64,000 nt of DNA from Polaribacter haliotis. GTDB lineage: Bacteria; Bacteroidota; Bacteroidia; Flavobacteriales; Flavobacteriaceae. Shown here one piece after another: positions 34,049 to 44,508 of this stretch (position 1 is the first letter of the stretch; each line of letters begins with the position of its first letter). The translations under genes and the position numbers were made by a program. Location of the stretch: assembly GCF_014784055.1 (NCBI RefSeq), contig NZ_CP061813.1, positions 521,501 to 585,500 of the forward strand, in the 5' to 3' direction. The notes under the pieces are model-generated. The model did not search any database, was not told the DNA's origin, and saw only the letters and a list, made by a program, of their open reading frames with translations.

Positions 34049-36172
34049 TTATTTCACCAAAGCCAATTGAATTCTTTTTCTAACAACATCAACTTCTAAT
34101 ACTTTTACCAAAATTTGCTGATTTAAAGCTACAATGGCATTTACATCTTTTACAAAAGTATCTGATAAGTTAGAAACGTGAATTAAGCCACTTTCTTTAA
34201 TTCCGATATCTACAAAACACCCAAAGTTGGTAATGTTATTTACAATTCCTGGTAAGATTTGCCCTGTTTTTAAATCGGAAATTGATTTGATATTTTGGTC
34301 AAAAGAAAATGCTTTTGCCTTTTCTCTTGGATCAACTCCTGGTTTTTCTAATTCTTTAATTATATCTTCTAAAGTTGGCAAACCAATAGTTTCAGAAATA
34401 TAATTTTTTAAATTTATTTTTTGAAGAACTTCTTTATTCCTAATAAAATCTACAACTTTTACTTTGTTGTCTTTCGCCATTTTATCAACTAAAGCATAAC
34501 TTTCTGGATGCACGCCAGAATCATCTAAAGGATTTTTACCATTTTTAATTCGTAAAAAACCTGCAGATTGCTCAAATGCTTTTCCTCCTAAACGTGGCAC
34601 TTTTTTAATGGCAGTTCTCGAGGTAAAAGAACCATTTTCATTTCTATAATTCACAATGTTTTCTGCAATTTTTGGTCCAATTCCAGAAACATAACTCAAT
34701 AAAGATTCACTTGCAGTATTTATGTTTACACCCACTGTATTTACGCAACTTTCTACTGTGGTGTCTAAAGCTTTCTTTAATTTTGACTGATCTACATCAT
34801 GCTGATATTGGCCAACTCCAATTGATTTTGCATCAATCTTTACCAATTCAGCCAAAGGATCTTGCAAACGTCTACCTATAGAAACCGAACCACGAACTGT
34901 AACATCGTAATTTGGGAATTCGTCTCTGGCAATTTTTGAGGCAGAATAAATAGAAGCACCCGCTTCACTTACTACAAAAACTTCAACCTTATTTTTAAAC
35001 TGAATTTTTTGTACCAATTGTTCTGTTTCTCTGGATGCAGTTCCATTTCCAATTGCAATGGCTTCAATATTATAAGATTCTGCTAAAGAGCTAATTTTTT
35101 TAATAGCTTCTATGGTTTGTTTTTGAGGCTCATGAGGATAAATATTCTCATTATGCAACAAATCTCCTTGCTCATTTAAACAGACTACTTTACAACCAGA
35201 TCTAAAACCAGGATCGATTGCTAAAATTCTTTTTTCGCCTAATGGAGCACCTAATAATAATTGTTTCAGGTTTTTAGCAAAAACTAAAATGGCATTTTCA
35301 TCTGCTTTTTCTTTGGCAATTGATAATGCTTCGTTAGACAAAGAGGGAAATAACAAACGTTTATAAGCGTCTTCGATAGCCAATTGTATTTGCTCAGAAC
35401 ATTCGTTTTGAGAACGAATAATTCTGTCTTCCATTTTTTGAAGCACTCGTTCTTTGTCAATTTCTATTTTAACACGAATAAAGCCTTCGTTTTCTGCTCT
35501 TAAAATAGCCAATAATCTGTGTGATGGGATTCGCATTAAAGATTCGCTCCAATCAAAATAATCTTTAAATTTTTGTGCTTTTTCGTTATCAATTTCTTTT
35601 TTTACAACTTTAGATGAAATCGTAGAATAACGTTCTAATTCGCGTCTAATATTATTTCTGATATCAGTTCTTTCGTTAATCCATTCTGCAATGATAAAAC
35701 GAGCACCTTCCAAAGCATCCTCAATAGTTTCAACTTCGTTGGAAGTGTATTTAGAAGCAGTATGTTCCAAGTCATTAACTCGCTGACTCATAATCATCTT
35801 CGCCAACGGTTCTAAACCTTGTAAACGTGCAGTTTCCGCTTTTGTTTTTCGCTTTTTCTTAAAAGGTAAATACAAATCTTCTAAAGCAATCATATCTTTA
35901 GAATTGTTTACTTTTTGTGCTAATTCAGCAGTTAAAACATTTTGTTCTTCTAATGCTTTTAAAATCGCTTTTTTTCGTTTTTCTAACGCTTCAAAAATTT
36001 CTTTAAAATTGACTATTTTTCCGATTTCAACTTCATCTAAATTACCAGTCATTTCCTTTCTATATCTACTTATAAAAGGAATTGTAGCGTCTTCATTTAA
36101 CAATGAGATAGTGTTTTCTACAGATTTAGATGATAGTTGTGTTTGCTGAATTATATATTGAAGTAATTGCAT
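34049..36172 (-). CDS. tex: Tex-family RNA-binding transcription accessory protein
   Basis: A 707-aa nucleic-acid-binding protein. Tex N-terminal helical domain about 1-190 (ISRYRKEMTGNLDEVEI; LEDLYLPFKKKRKTKAE), YqgF/RuvX-like domain from about 315 (RILAIDPGFRSGCK), helix-hairpin-helix region near 490-560 (YVSGIGPKIAENIVNYR; VPRLGGKAFEQSAGFLRI) and C-terminal S1 domain about 630-705 (GIVNNITNFGCFVDIGI). Homologue of Spt6; role in transcription and stress tolerance. Complete. Confidence 0.95.
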   Translation of the reverse strand: MQLLQYIIQQTQLSSKSVENTISLLNEDATIPFISRYRKEMTGNLDEVEIGKIVNFKEIFEALEKRKKAILKALEEQNVLTAELAQKVNNSKDMIALEDLYLPFKKKRKTKAETARLQGLEPLAKMIMSQRVNDLEHTASKYTSNEVETIEDALEGARFIIAEWINERTDIRNNIRRELERYSTISSKVVKKEIDNEKAQKFKDYFDWSESLMRIPSHRLLAILRAENEGFIRVKIEIDKERVLQKMEDRIIRSQNECSEQIQLAIEDAYKRLLFPSLSNEALSIAKEKADENAILVFAKNLKQLLLGAPLGEKRILAIDPGFRSGCKVVCLNEQGDLLHNENIYPHEPQKQTIEAIKKISSLAESYNIEAIAIGNGTASRETEQLVQKIQFKNKVEVFVVSEAGASIYSASKIARDEFPNYDVTVRGSVSIGRRLQDPLAELVKIDAKSIGVGQYQHDVDQSKLKKALDTTVESCVNTVGVNINTASESLLSYVSGIGPKIAENIVNYRNENGSFTSRTAIKKVPRLGGKAFEQSAGFLRIKNGKNPLDDSGVHPESYALVDKMAKDNKVKVVDFIRNKEVLQKINLKNYISETIGLPTLEDIIKELEKPGVDPREKAKAFSFDQNIKSISDLKTGQILPGIVNNITNFGCFVDIGIKESGLIHVSNLSDTFVKDVNAIVALNQQILVKVLEVDVVRKRIQLALVK

Positions 36173-36201
36173 TTTATATTTGAATTTTATCAGAAAAAAG
36201 A

Positions 36202-36229
36202 AACCCCATAAAGTTAAATTTATGAGGTT
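36202..36229 (-). terminator. Terminator of the FAH-GNAT unit
   Basis: Stem aaccccataaa / tttatgaggtt with one mismatch; minus-strand reading continues into ttcttttttc. Confidence 0.65.
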
Positions 36230-36252
36230 GTAAATATACTTTTAATATTGAT

Positions 36253-36768
36253 TTATTCAGAAATTACTTTCTCAAAAGCCAATCTTTTTGCGTTGTAACT
36301 TGTGTAAATAACACCACAATATTTGTAGCCTAATTTTTTGATTAAAGATTGCATTCCAATGTTTTCTTCATGTGTATCAATCTTTAAACTTTTTACTTTA
36401 TTTTCTAATAATTGCATGTGAAATTCATGGAACATAAAAGTTGCCAAACCGAATTTTCTAAACTCTTTTTTGATAGCCATTCTATGGATTACACCATATT
36501 TTTCATCTTCATTTATAATCCAATTTCCATCAATAACTTTGTAAGTTGGTTCTTTGTTGGTGGTAAACATGGAAGTTGCCATTATTTGATTTTCATCATT
36601 TACAACTACAAAGCTTTCTCCGTTTTTAATATCGTTTTCAACTTGTGTAGCATTTGGATATCCATTTTGCCATTGATCGATATTTTGAGATAATAAATAA
36701 GCTTTAGCATCATTAATAATTTCCATAATTGCAGGAACATTGTCTAAAGTAGAAAGTTGAATTTTCAT
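36253..36768 (-). CDS. GNAT-family N-acetyltransferase
   Basis: A 171-aa acetyl-CoA-dependent transferase. The fold is visible as MKIQLSTLDNVPAIMEIINDAKAYL at the N-terminus, the central VIHRMAIKKEFRKFGLATFMFHEF with the acetyl-CoA-binding stretch R/Q-x-x-G/A-like KFGLAT, and the C-terminal HEENIGMQSLIKKLGYKYCGVIY. Substrate not predictable. It lies 9 bp downstream of the FAH-family gene, so the two are co-transcribed. Confidence 0.88.
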   Translation of the reverse strand: MKIQLSTLDNVPAIMEIINDAKAYLLSQNIDQWQNGYPNATQVENDIKNGESFVVVNDENQIMATSMFTTNKEPTYKVIDGNWIINEDEKYGVIHRMAIKKEFRKFGLATFMFHEFHMQLLENKVKSLKIDTHEENIGMQSLIKKLGYKYCGVIYTSYNAKRLAFEKVISE

Positions 36769-36777
36769 CAGTAAAAA

Positions 36778-37389
36778 TTATATCATTTTAAAATCTAACA
36801 ACAATTCATCTTCAATAGAACATTGCAAACGATCTCCTTTTTGAATTTCTCCAATTCCTGCAGCAGGAGTTCCTGTAAAGATTAAATCTCCAGGTTCTAA
36901 CGTCATATATTCAGAAATAAATGAAATGATATCTGCAAAATTATTAATCATAAACGCTGTACTACTTTTTTGTTTTTGTTCTCCGTTTATTTTTAAATCA
37001 AAATTGATATTATTCAAATCTGGAAAATTAGAAACAGGTTTAAAATTGGAGATAGGAGCAGCGCCATCAAACCCTTTTGCAAATTCCCAAGGATGTTTTC
37101 TTTCTCTATAATCATTTAAAACATCTTTGGCTGTATAATCGATTCCTACAGCAATTTCAGAGATATAATCGTTTGCATTTTCAACAGATATGTCTTTCCC
37201 TTTTTTACCGATTTTAATCACTAATTCAACTTCATAAACCAATTGATTTGTGAAACTTGGGTATTTAACATCGCAATTAACTGCTAAAGCTGTTTCTGGT
37301 TTAGAGAAGATAAACTTTTTTCCTTTTCTTCTTTCTTCGATTTCTTTTTGGTCAATTACATAATTACTACCAATTCCTAATATTTTCAT
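36778..37389 (-). CDS. Fumarylacetoacetate hydrolase (FAH) family protein
   Basis: A 203-aa single-domain FAH protein. Metal ligands are E53 and E55 (VYEVELVIKIG) and D84 (GIDYTAKD); the C-terminal YMTLEPGDLIFTGTPAAGIG is the typical family motif. Members hydrolyse or decarboxylate 2-oxo acids such as acylpyruvates; the short form is most like acylpyruvase or 2-hydroxyhepta-diene-dioate isomerase-type proteins, exact substrate unknown. Confidence 0.9.
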   Translation of the reverse strand: MKILGIGSNYVIDQKEIEERRKGKKFIFSKPETALAVNCDVKYPSFTNQLVYEVELVIKIGKKGKDISVENANDYISEIAVGIDYTAKDVLNDYRERKHPWEFAKGFDGAAPISNFKPVSNFPDLNNINFDLKINGEQKQKSSTAFMINNFADIISFISEYMTLEPGDLIFTGTPAAGIGEIQKGDRLQCSIEDELLLDFKMI

Positions 37390-37415
37390 TTTCTTTTATT
37401 TTTGATGTAAAAAAA

Positions 37416-37455
37416 AGCCACAAAAGCACAATTTGTATTTTGTGTTTCTGTGGCT
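37416..37455 (-). terminator. Terminator of lysA
   Basis: Outer stem agccaca / tgtggct, with a further inner A/T-rich stem; followed on the minus strand by eight T's. Confidence 0.8.
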
Positions 37456-37478
37456 AAAATAAATTATTTTTAAAGATT

Positions 37479-38723
37479 TTAAGCGGTAACTTTCTCTTTT
37501 TTAGATTTACTTTTTGGTGCAAAATCTACCACAACTTGATTTTGTAAAATATCTTGCATTGTTTGTCTTTTTCTAATTAAGTAATCTTTTCCATCTACAA
37601 TCATAACTTCTGCAGGAATATAACGAGAATTGTAATTAGAGGCCATAGAAAAACAGTAAGCTCCAGCATTGTGGAAACATAAAACATCTTCTTCAGAAAT
37701 TTCTGAAATTCTTCTGTTTGATGCAAATGTATCTGTTTCGCAAATATAACCTACAACCGAGTAATAACGGTCTTTTCCTGACGGATTAGAAATATTTGTA
37801 ATATGATGATAAGAATCGTACATCATTGGTCTTACCAAATGATTAAAACCAGAATCTACATGCGCAAAAACTGTTGAAGTTGTTTGTTTTACAACATTTA
37901 CTTTTGCTAAAAAAGAACCAGCTTCAGAAACCAAAAACTTTCCTGGTTCGAACATTAAGGTTATTTCTTTTCCATATTCTGTACAAAAATCATTAAATCT
38001 TTCTGATAATTGCAAACCTAATTGCTCTATATCTGTAGAAATATCTCCTTCTTTATAAGGCACTTTAAATCCACTTCCAAAATCGATAAAATCGATATTT
38101 TTGAATTGTTTTGCCACATCAAATAAAATTTCTGATGCACGTAAAAAAGTGTCGATATCTAAAATATCTGATCCTGTGTGCATATGAATTCCATTAATAT
38201 TCATTCCAGTGTTTTCTACAACTCGTTTAATGTGAGGAACTTGGTGAATCGAAATTCCGAATTTAGAATCGATATGACCTACAGAAATTTTAGAATTTCC
38301 ACCAGCCATAATATGTGGATTGATACGAACACAAACAGGAATTTCTGGATGTTTTTGACCAAATGATTCTAAAATAGAAAGATTATCAATATTAATTTGA
38401 ACACCTAATTTTGCAACTTCTTCAATTTCTTGAAGCGAAACACCATTTGGCGTGTAAATAATATTCTTTGGGTCAATTCCAGTTGTTAAACTCAATTGTA
38501 CTTCTTGAATAGAAACTGTATCTAAACCAGCACCTAAATTGGTTAAAAACTTTAAAATATTTACGTTCGATAATGCTTTAACAGCATAATTCAATTTTAA
38601 ATTATCAACAGAATTAAATGCACTTGTTAGGCGTTTGTATTGCGTTTCAATTTTATCTGTATCGTAAACGTATAAAGGACTTCCGTATTTATTTGCTAAT
38701 TCTAAAAGTTGTGTTCTTTCCAC
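37479..38723 (-). CDS. lysA: Diaminopimelate decarboxylase
   Basis: A 414-aa fold-type III PLP enzyme making lysine from meso-diaminopimelate. PLP lysine K49 (LNYAVKALSN), GAGLDTVSIQEVQLSL, HMHTGSDILD (pyridine-ring stacking region), FEPGKFLVSEAG, the CETDTF form of the CExxD active-site motif, and the C-terminal AGAYCFSMASNYNSR are all present. It is a few residues longer at the C-terminus (Lys/Ser-rich tail). A minus-strand TACTTTTG box lies at 38747-38754, 23 bp upstream. Confidence 0.95.
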   Translation of the reverse strand: MERTQLLELANKYGSPLYVYDTDKIETQYKRLTSAFNSVDNLKLNYAVKALSNVNILKFLTNLGAGLDTVSIQEVQLSLTTGIDPKNIIYTPNGVSLQEIEEVAKLGVQINIDNLSILESFGQKHPEIPVCVRINPHIMAGGNSKISVGHIDSKFGISIHQVPHIKRVVENTGMNINGIHMHTGSDILDIDTFLRASEILFDVAKQFKNIDFIDFGSGFKVPYKEGDISTDIEQLGLQLSERFNDFCTEYGKEITLMFEPGKFLVSEAGSFLAKVNVVKQTTSTVFAHVDSGFNHLVRPMMYDSYHHITNISNPSGKDRYYSVVGYICETDTFASNRRISEISEEDVLCFHNAGAYCFSMASNYNSRYIPAEVMIVDGKDYLIRKRQTMQDILQNQVVVDFAPKSKSKKEKVTA

Positions 38724-38969
38724 AATAATATATTTTTATTTCGGGTCAAAAGTAACCAAATTGTTTAATAAACTTGTATTTGTTTAAAAATATAACAAAT
38801 TGTTTTTTATTGTGATTTTTACATCACATTTACTTGATGATTTTAGTAAAAAAATGTTCTAATTTTCGTTGAAATCATGTTAATAACTAATTGTTAAAGG
38901 CATTTCATTTTTCTTTGTTAAACCCTATTTTTACGAGTACTTCAAACCTAACAGTAGTAAGCGATTTTT

Positions 38970-40829
38970 ATGAGTCAAGAAACAAAATATACAGAAGATA
39001 ATATTCGGTCTTTAGATTGGAAAGAGCATATTAGAATGCGTCCAGGAATGTACATTGGAAAATTAGGAGATGGCTCTTCTGCAGACGATGGAATTTATAT
39101 TTTGGTGAAGGAAGTTTTAGACAATTCCATTGACGAATATGTAATGGGAGCTGGAAAAACTATTGAAATTTCTATTCATGGAAGTAAAGTTACGGTTCGA
39201 GATTATGGTCGTGGAATTCCTTTAGGGAAAGTGGTTGACGTAGTTTCCAAGATGAATACTGGAGGTAAATACGATTCTAAAGCCTTTAAAAAATCTGTAG
39301 GTTTAAACGGAGTTGGTACAAAAGCGGTTAACGCATTATCTTCTTATTTTAGAGTAGAATCTTCTCGTGAAGGAAAATCTGCTTCAGCTGAATTTAGTCA
39401 AGGAAATTTAGAAAATCAAGAATTTTTAGAAGAAACTTCTCGAAGAAAAGGAACGAAAGTTTCTTTTGTACCAGATGAAGAAATATTTAAGAAATACAAG
39501 TTCAGAAATGAATATGTAGCAAAAATGCTGAAGAATTATGTGTATTTAAACCCAGGTTTAACCATAATTTTTAACGGAGAAAAGTACTTCTCTGAAAACG
39601 GATTAAAAGATCTATTGGAAGATAATAACAATCAAGATGATATGTTATATCCAATTATTCACTTGAAAGGACATGATATTGAAGTTGCAATTACGCACAG
39701 TAAAACTCAATATTCAGAGGAATATCATTCGTTTGTAAATGGGCAACACACCACACAAGGTGGAACGCACCAATCTGCATTTAGAGAAGCGATTGTAAAA
39801 ACAATTCGAGAATTTTATGGAAAGAATTTTGAAGCTTCAGACATTAGAAAATCGATAATTTCTGCAATCGCCATAAAAGTGATGGAACCTGTTTTTGAAA
39901 GTCAAACGAAAACAAAGTTGGGTTCTACAGATATGGGTGGAGATTTGCCAACTGTAAGAACGTATATAAACGATTTCTTAAAAACAAAGTTAGATAATTA
40001 TCTGCATAAAAATCCTGACACTGCAGATAAGCTACATAGAAAAATTGTACAAGCAGAGAAAGAAAGAAAAGAGCTTTCAGGAATTAGAAAGTTAGCAAAA
40101 GATCGTGCTAAAAAAGCGAGTTTACACAATAAGAAATTACGTGATTGTAGAATTCATTTAGGCGATATTAAAAAGGAAAATTATTTAGAAACTACTTTGT
40201 TTATTACAGAGGGAGATTCTGCTTCTGGTTCTATTACAAAATCACGAAACGTAAACACTCAAGCCGTTTTTAGTTTAAAGGGAAAACCTTTAAATTCTTA
40301 CGGATTAAGTAAGAAAATTGTATATGAAAACGAAGAATTCAACCTTTTACAGGCCGCTTTAAATATCGAAGATGGTTTAGAAGATTTGCGTTATAATAAC
40401 ATTGTAATTGCTACAGATGCCGATGTTGATGGAATGCACATTCGTTTGTTATTAATCACATTTTTCTTGCAGTTTTTCCCTGAATTAATCAAAGAAGGAC
40501 ATTTATATATTTTAGAAACTCCGTTGTTTAGAGTTCGAAATAAGAAAGAAACTTTTTATTGTTATTCAGAAGAAGAAAAACGAGAGGCAATTGAGAAATT
40601 AAGAGGAAAACCAGAAATAACTCGATTTAAAGGTTTGGGTGAGATTTCGCCAAATGAATTTGTTCATTTTATTGGTGATGACATTCGTTTAGATCCAGTA
40701 ATGTTAGATAAAGAAATGTCTATTGAACAAATGTTGGAATTCTATATGGGTAAGAATACACCAGATAGACAAAAATTTATTATTGATAATTTGAAAGTTG
40801 AGTTGGACACAATAGAAGATGAAGTTTAG
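38970..40829 (+). CDS. parE: DNA topoisomerase IV subunit B
   Basis: A 619-aa GHKL ATPase subunit. N-terminal RMRPGMYIG, the ATP-binding VLDNSIDEY (N52), GRGIPLG and [14 protein letters not shown], then the transducer and TOPRIM domain with EGDSASGS and [14 protein letters not shown]. Called ParE and not GyrB because parC follows 3 bp downstream and because of the short length and the divergent N-terminus. Works with ParC to decatenate chromosomes. Confidence 0.93.
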   Translation: MSQETKYTEDNIRSLDWKEHIRMRPGMYIGKLGDGSSADDGIYILVKEVLDNSIDEYVMGAGKTIEISIHGSKVTVRDYGRGIPLGKVVDVVSKMNTGGKYDSKAFKKSVGLNGVGTKAVNALSSYFRVESSREGKSASAEFSQGNLENQEFLEETSRRKGTKVSFVPDEEIFKKYKFRNEYVAKMLKNYVYLNPGLTIIFNGEKYFSENGLKDLLEDNNNQDDMLYPIIHLKGHDIEVAITHSKTQYSEEYHSFVNGQHTTQGGTHQSAFREAIVKTIREFYGKNFEASDIRKSIISAIAIKVMEPVFESQTKTKLGSTDMGGDLPTVRTYINDFLKTKLDNYLHKNPDTADKLHRKIVQAEKERKELSGIRKLAKDRAKKASLHNKKLRDCRIHLGDIKKENYLETTLFITEGDSASGSITKSRNVNTQAVFSLKGKPLNSYGLSKKIVYENEEFNLLQAALNIEDGLEDLRYNNIVIATDADVDGMHIRLLLITFFLQFFPELIKEGHLYILETPLFRVRNKKETFYCYSEEEKREAIEKLRGKPEITRFKGLGEISPNEFVHFIGDDIRLDPVMLDKEMSIEQMLEFYMGKNTPDRQKFIIDNLKVELDTIEDEV

Positions 40830-40832
40830 AAT

Positions 40833-43556
40833 ATGAGTGAAGAAATAAACGAACACGAACACGAAGAAGAATTAACGAACCAAAATGAGGAGTTAGAATC
40901 GCCTCAAGAAGAAACCATTACCAAAGTTACAGGAATGTACAAGGAGTGGTTTTTGGATTATGCTTCGTATGTAATTTTAGAAAGAGCAGTGCCTTCTTTG
41001 GAAGATGGTTTGAAGCCTGTACAACGTAGAATTATGCATTCTATGAAGGATTTAGACGATGGTCGTTACAATAAAGTAGCGAATATTGTTGGACATACCA
41101 TGCAATATCATCCTCATGGAGATGCTTCGATTGCAGATGCAATGGTGCAAATTGGTCAGAAAGAATTACTGATTGATATGCAAGGAAACTGGGGAAATAT
41201 CTTAACTGGAGACAGAGCTGCAGCATCTAGATATATTGAGGCACGTTTGTCGAAATTTGCGTTAGATGTTGTTTTTAATCCGAAAACGACGGATTGGAAA
41301 ATGTCTTACGATGGAAGACGAAAAGAGCCAATTGATTTGCCTGTAAAATTTCCACTTTTGTTGGCACAAGGAGCAGAGGGAATTGCAGTTGGATTGTCGA
41401 CCAAAATATTACCTCACAATTTTATTGAACTGATTGATGCTTCCATTAAATATTTAAAAGGAAGAAGTTTTAAAATTGTTCCCGATTTTTTAACGGGCGG
41501 AATTGCAGATTTCACCAATTATAAAGACGGAAAACGTGGAGGAAAGGTAAGAGTTCGTGCAAAAATTGCGCAATTAGATAAGAAAACGTTGGTAATTACT
41601 GAAATCCCTTTTGGTACAACTACCACTTCTTTAATTGAAAGCATTATTAAAGCGAATGAGAAAGGGAAAATAAAAATTAAAAAGATTGAAGACAATACTG
41701 CTGCAGAAGTAGAGATTTTAGTGCATTTACCACCAAATGTTTCGCCAGATAAAAGTATTGATGCTTTGTATGCTTTTACGAATTGCGAAAGTTCTATTTC
41801 GCCTTTGGCATGTACGATTGAGAATAACAAACCTGTTTTTGTTGGGGTTTCAGAAATGTTGAAACACTCCACAGATTTAACAGTAGAACTACTGAAAAAA
41901 GAGTTAGAAATTCAGTTAAATGAATTGGAAGAACAATGGCATTTTTCTTCATTAGAGAGAATATTCATTGAAAATAGAATTTATCGAGATATTGAAGAAG
42001 AAGAAACTTGGGAAGGCGTAATTGAAGCAATTGATAAAGGTTTAAAACCACATATAAAACATTTAAAACGTGCCATAACTGTTGAAGATATTACTCGTTT
42101 AACAGAAATAAGAATTAAGAAAATATCGAAATTCGATATTGACAAAGCCAAGCAATTTATTGAAGGTTTAGAAGATAAAATAGCCGTTGTAAAAGGTCAT
42201 TTAGCAAACCTAATTGAGTATGCAGTCGACTATTTTAAACGTCTAAAAGAAACATACGGAAAAGGAAAAGAGCGTAAAACTGAAATTAGAATTTTTGATG
42301 ACATTGTAGCGTCTAAAGTGGCAATGAATAACGCAAAATTGTATGTAAATAGAACAGAAGGTTTTATTGGAACTTCCCTAAAAAGAGACGAATTTGTTAC
42401 AGATTGTTCAGATATAGATGATATTATTATCTTTAGAAAAGATGGTGTAATGTCCGTTACAAAAGTAGATGCAAAGACTTTTGTAGGAAAAGATATTTTA
42501 CACGTTGCTGTCTTTAAAAAGAAAGATAAAAGAACGGTTTATAACTTTATGTATAGAGATGGAGCTCGTGGACCAAGTTACATGAAACGTTTTAACGTAA
42601 CTTCTGTAACGCGTGATAAAGAATACGATTTAACAAACGGAAGTAAAGGTTCTATTGTTCATTATTTTTCTGCGAACCCAAATGGAGAAGCAGAAGTAGT
42701 TACAATTAATTTACGTTCTGTTGGTAGTGTTAAAAAGTTGAAATGGGACATCGATTTTGCAGATTTAGCTGTAAAAGGAAGAGCAGTTCGTGGAAATAGA
42801 ATTACAAAATATTCAATAAAAAGTGTCGATTTTAAATCGGAAGGAGTTTCTACATTAAAACCTCGTAAAATTTGGTTTGATGATGCTGTACAACGTTTAA
42901 ATGTTGATGATAGAGGTGAATTGTTAGGCGAATTTAAAGCAGAAGATAAATTATTAATCATCAATCAAAGTGGAAAAGCAAAAGCGGTAAAACCAGATTT
43001 GGCAATGCATTTTGATGATGATATGATTGTCTTGGAAAAATGGAAACCAAAAAAACCAATTTCTGCTATTTATTATGATGGAGAAAAAGAACGTTATTAT
43101 GTAAAACGTTTTCTAATTGAAACTACAGATAAGGAAGAGGAATTTATTTCTGACCATCCAAAAAGTCAGTTAGAAATTGTTGCCACAGATTACAGACCAG
43201 TTGCTGAAGTAATTTACTCGAAACGAAGTTTAGAAAACGAGGAAGTTAATTTTGAAGAATTTATTGCTGTAAAAGGAATAAAAGCACAAGGAAATCAATT
43301 AACGACAGAGAAAGTGAAGCAAGTAAATCTATTGGAATCTTTACCTTTTGAAGAAGAAGTGGAAGAAACTACTGAAGAAATAGAAGTGGTGGATGAAGAA
43401 GTAATTGAAGATAAGCTACCAATTGATGTGCCTGTTGTAGAAAAACCTGTTTTAGAGGATGCTGATAAAGAGGATAAAAAACAAGCACTTTTAAAGAAAG
43501 CAATTCAGAAGAAAAAAGAAAATACGGATGATGATACACAACAGAAGTTGTTTTAA
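40833..43556 (+). CDS. parC: DNA topoisomerase IV subunit A
   Basis: A 907-aa cleavage subunit. The catalytic tyrosine is Y134 in ASRYIEARLSK. The quinolone-pocket segment is YHPHGDASIAD (92-102), with alanine (A98) and aspartate (D102) where E. coli ParC has S80 and E84. After about residue 500 comes the beta-pinwheel DNA-wrapping domain, and the last about 80 residues are a strongly acidic then basic tail. Starts 3 bp after parE, so translation is coupled. Confidence 0.93.
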   Translation: MSEEINEHEHEEELTNQNEELESPQEETITKVTGMYKEWFLDYASYVILERAVPSLEDGLKPVQRRIMHSMKDLDDGRYNKVANIVGHTMQYHPHGDASIADAMVQIGQKELLIDMQGNWGNILTGDRAAASRYIEARLSKFALDVVFNPKTTDWKMSYDGRRKEPIDLPVKFPLLLAQGAEGIAVGLSTKILPHNFIELIDASIKYLKGRSFKIVPDFLTGGIADFTNYKDGKRGGKVRVRAKIAQLDKKTLVITEIPFGTTTTSLIESIIKANEKGKIKIKKIEDNTAAEVEILVHLPPNVSPDKSIDALYAFTNCESSISPLACTIENNKPVFVGVSEMLKHSTDLTVELLKKELEIQLNELEEQWHFSSLERIFIENRIYRDIEEEETWEGVIEAIDKGLKPHIKHLKRAITVEDITRLTEIRIKKISKFDIDKAKQFIEGLEDKIAVVKGHLANLIEYAVDYFKRLKETYGKGKERKTEIRIFDDIVASKVAMNNAKLYVNRTEGFIGTSLKRDEFVTDCSDIDDIIIFRKDGVMSVTKVDAKTFVGKDILHVAVFKKKDKRTVYNFMYRDGARGPSYMKRFNVTSVTRDKEYDLTNGSKGSIVHYFSANPNGEAEVVTINLRSVGSVKKLKWDIDFADLAVKGRAVRGNRITKYSIKSVDFKSEGVSTLKPRKIWFDDAVQRLNVDDRGELLGEFKAEDKLLIINQSGKAKAVKPDLAMHFDDDMIVLEKWKPKKPISAIYYDGEKERYYVKRFLIETTDKEEEFISDHPKSQLEIVATDYRPVAEVIYSKRSLENEEVNFEEFIAVKGIKAQGNQLTTEKVKQVNLLESLPFEEEVEETTEEIEVVDEEVIEDKLPIDVPVVEKPVLEDADKEDKKQALLKKAIQKKKENTDDDTQQKLF

Positions 43557-43575
43557 AATTGAAAAAAAATAATTT

Positions 43576-44160
43576 ATGATATTGTTTTTTGAAATAGTTA
43601 ATGAGAGTAATCTGACTTTAGAATTATCAAAATTAATTTTACCTTTTATAATTGGGTTATTTTCATCTGTAATTATTGATAAAATAAGAGAATCAATTGG
43701 TAATCGTAAAGTTAAAAGTTTTATTCTAATGTATTTGGAGAAAACAATACTTCCAGAGCTTCCTGAAATCGAAAAAATTACTTTAAATGTTAAAAATAAA
43801 ATACAAAACTATTCATCTGAAAAAATTATGCTTCCTGCTTTTGAAAGTTTCAATTCTAATGTTTTAAGAGGAATTGACAATGTCCAGTACTATAAAGTTT
43901 TCAAAAAAGAATATGTACTCTTAAATGAAATTATTTCAATGATAGATTTTTTATGTAAGAATATGCCTACTAAAATTAATGATAATTATTATGATTATAT
44001 AAATCAGCATTTAAGAGAAAAAAATAAAATTGGAGATTTATTACATGTCAAAAATTGTTATGTATGTGTTGATAAAAAAGAAGATACTATAAGAATTCTT
44101 GATTCACGGATAAAAGAAATTAAAATCTTAAAAGAAAAGATTGAATTATTAATTAAATAA
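43576..44160 (+). CDS. Unknown protein with one N-terminal membrane segment
   Basis: A 194-aa protein I do not recognise. Residues about 14-34 form a membrane segment (LSKLILPFIIGLFSSVIID), and the remainder is a charged, helical, probably cytoplasmic domain with scattered aromatic residues (NNYYDYINQHLREKNK). No catalytic motif. It begins 19 bp after parC. It has a more irregular reading frame composition than its neighbours and may be an accessory gene. Confidence 0.6.
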   Translation: MILFFEIVNESNLTLELSKLILPFIIGLFSSVIIDKIRESIGNRKVKSFILMYLEKTILPELPEIEKITLNVKNKIQNYSSEKIMLPAFESFNSNVLRGIDNVQYYKVFKKEYVLLNEIISMIDFLCKNMPTKINDNYYDYINQHLREKNKIGDLLHVKNCYVCVDKKEDTIRILDSRIKEIKILKEKIELLIK

Positions 44161-44175
44161 AAATAATAATTTCTC

Positions 44176-44508
44176 ATGAAACTCAAACACCTTTATTTAG
44201 CATTATCTGTTTTAGGAATTTGTTATACTTGGTATTATAATATTCAATGGTTTCAGACTGTGGAAAATCCTACTTTTTTAGGTTTTATGCAAGATGCACA
44301 AGTCAATTTTGCGGGTAAATCTTTTGGTGCAGATTTAACTGTGGTTGTGCTAACTTTTTTTGTGTTTATGATTCCAGAATCTATCAAACTAAAAATTAGG
44401 TTTTGGTGGATTTTAATTCCGCTTACTTTTTTAATCGCCATTGCATTTACGTTTCCTTTGTTTTTATATATGAGAGCAAATGCTTTAGAAAAACTTGAAA
44501 AAACATGA
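44176..44508 (+). CDS. DUF2834 family membrane protein
   Basis: A 110-aa protein with three transmembrane helices (about 6-22, 53-69, 78-97) and the family pattern YLALSVLGICYTWYYNIQWF, ADLTVVVLTFFVFMI and WWILIPLTFLIAIAFTFPLFLYMR. Function unknown. Overlaps the next gene by 4 bp (ATGA), so they are co-expressed. Confidence 0.85.
   Translation: MKLKHLYLALSVLGICYTWYYNIQWFQTVENPTFLGFMQDAQVNFAGKSFGADLTVVVLTFFVFMIPESIKLKIRFWWILIPLTFLIAIAFTFPLFLYMRANALEKLEKT

Noticed and set aside
41519..41872. 117-aa frame antisense to parC
   Set aside because: Conserved parC coding sequence on the other strand explains it.
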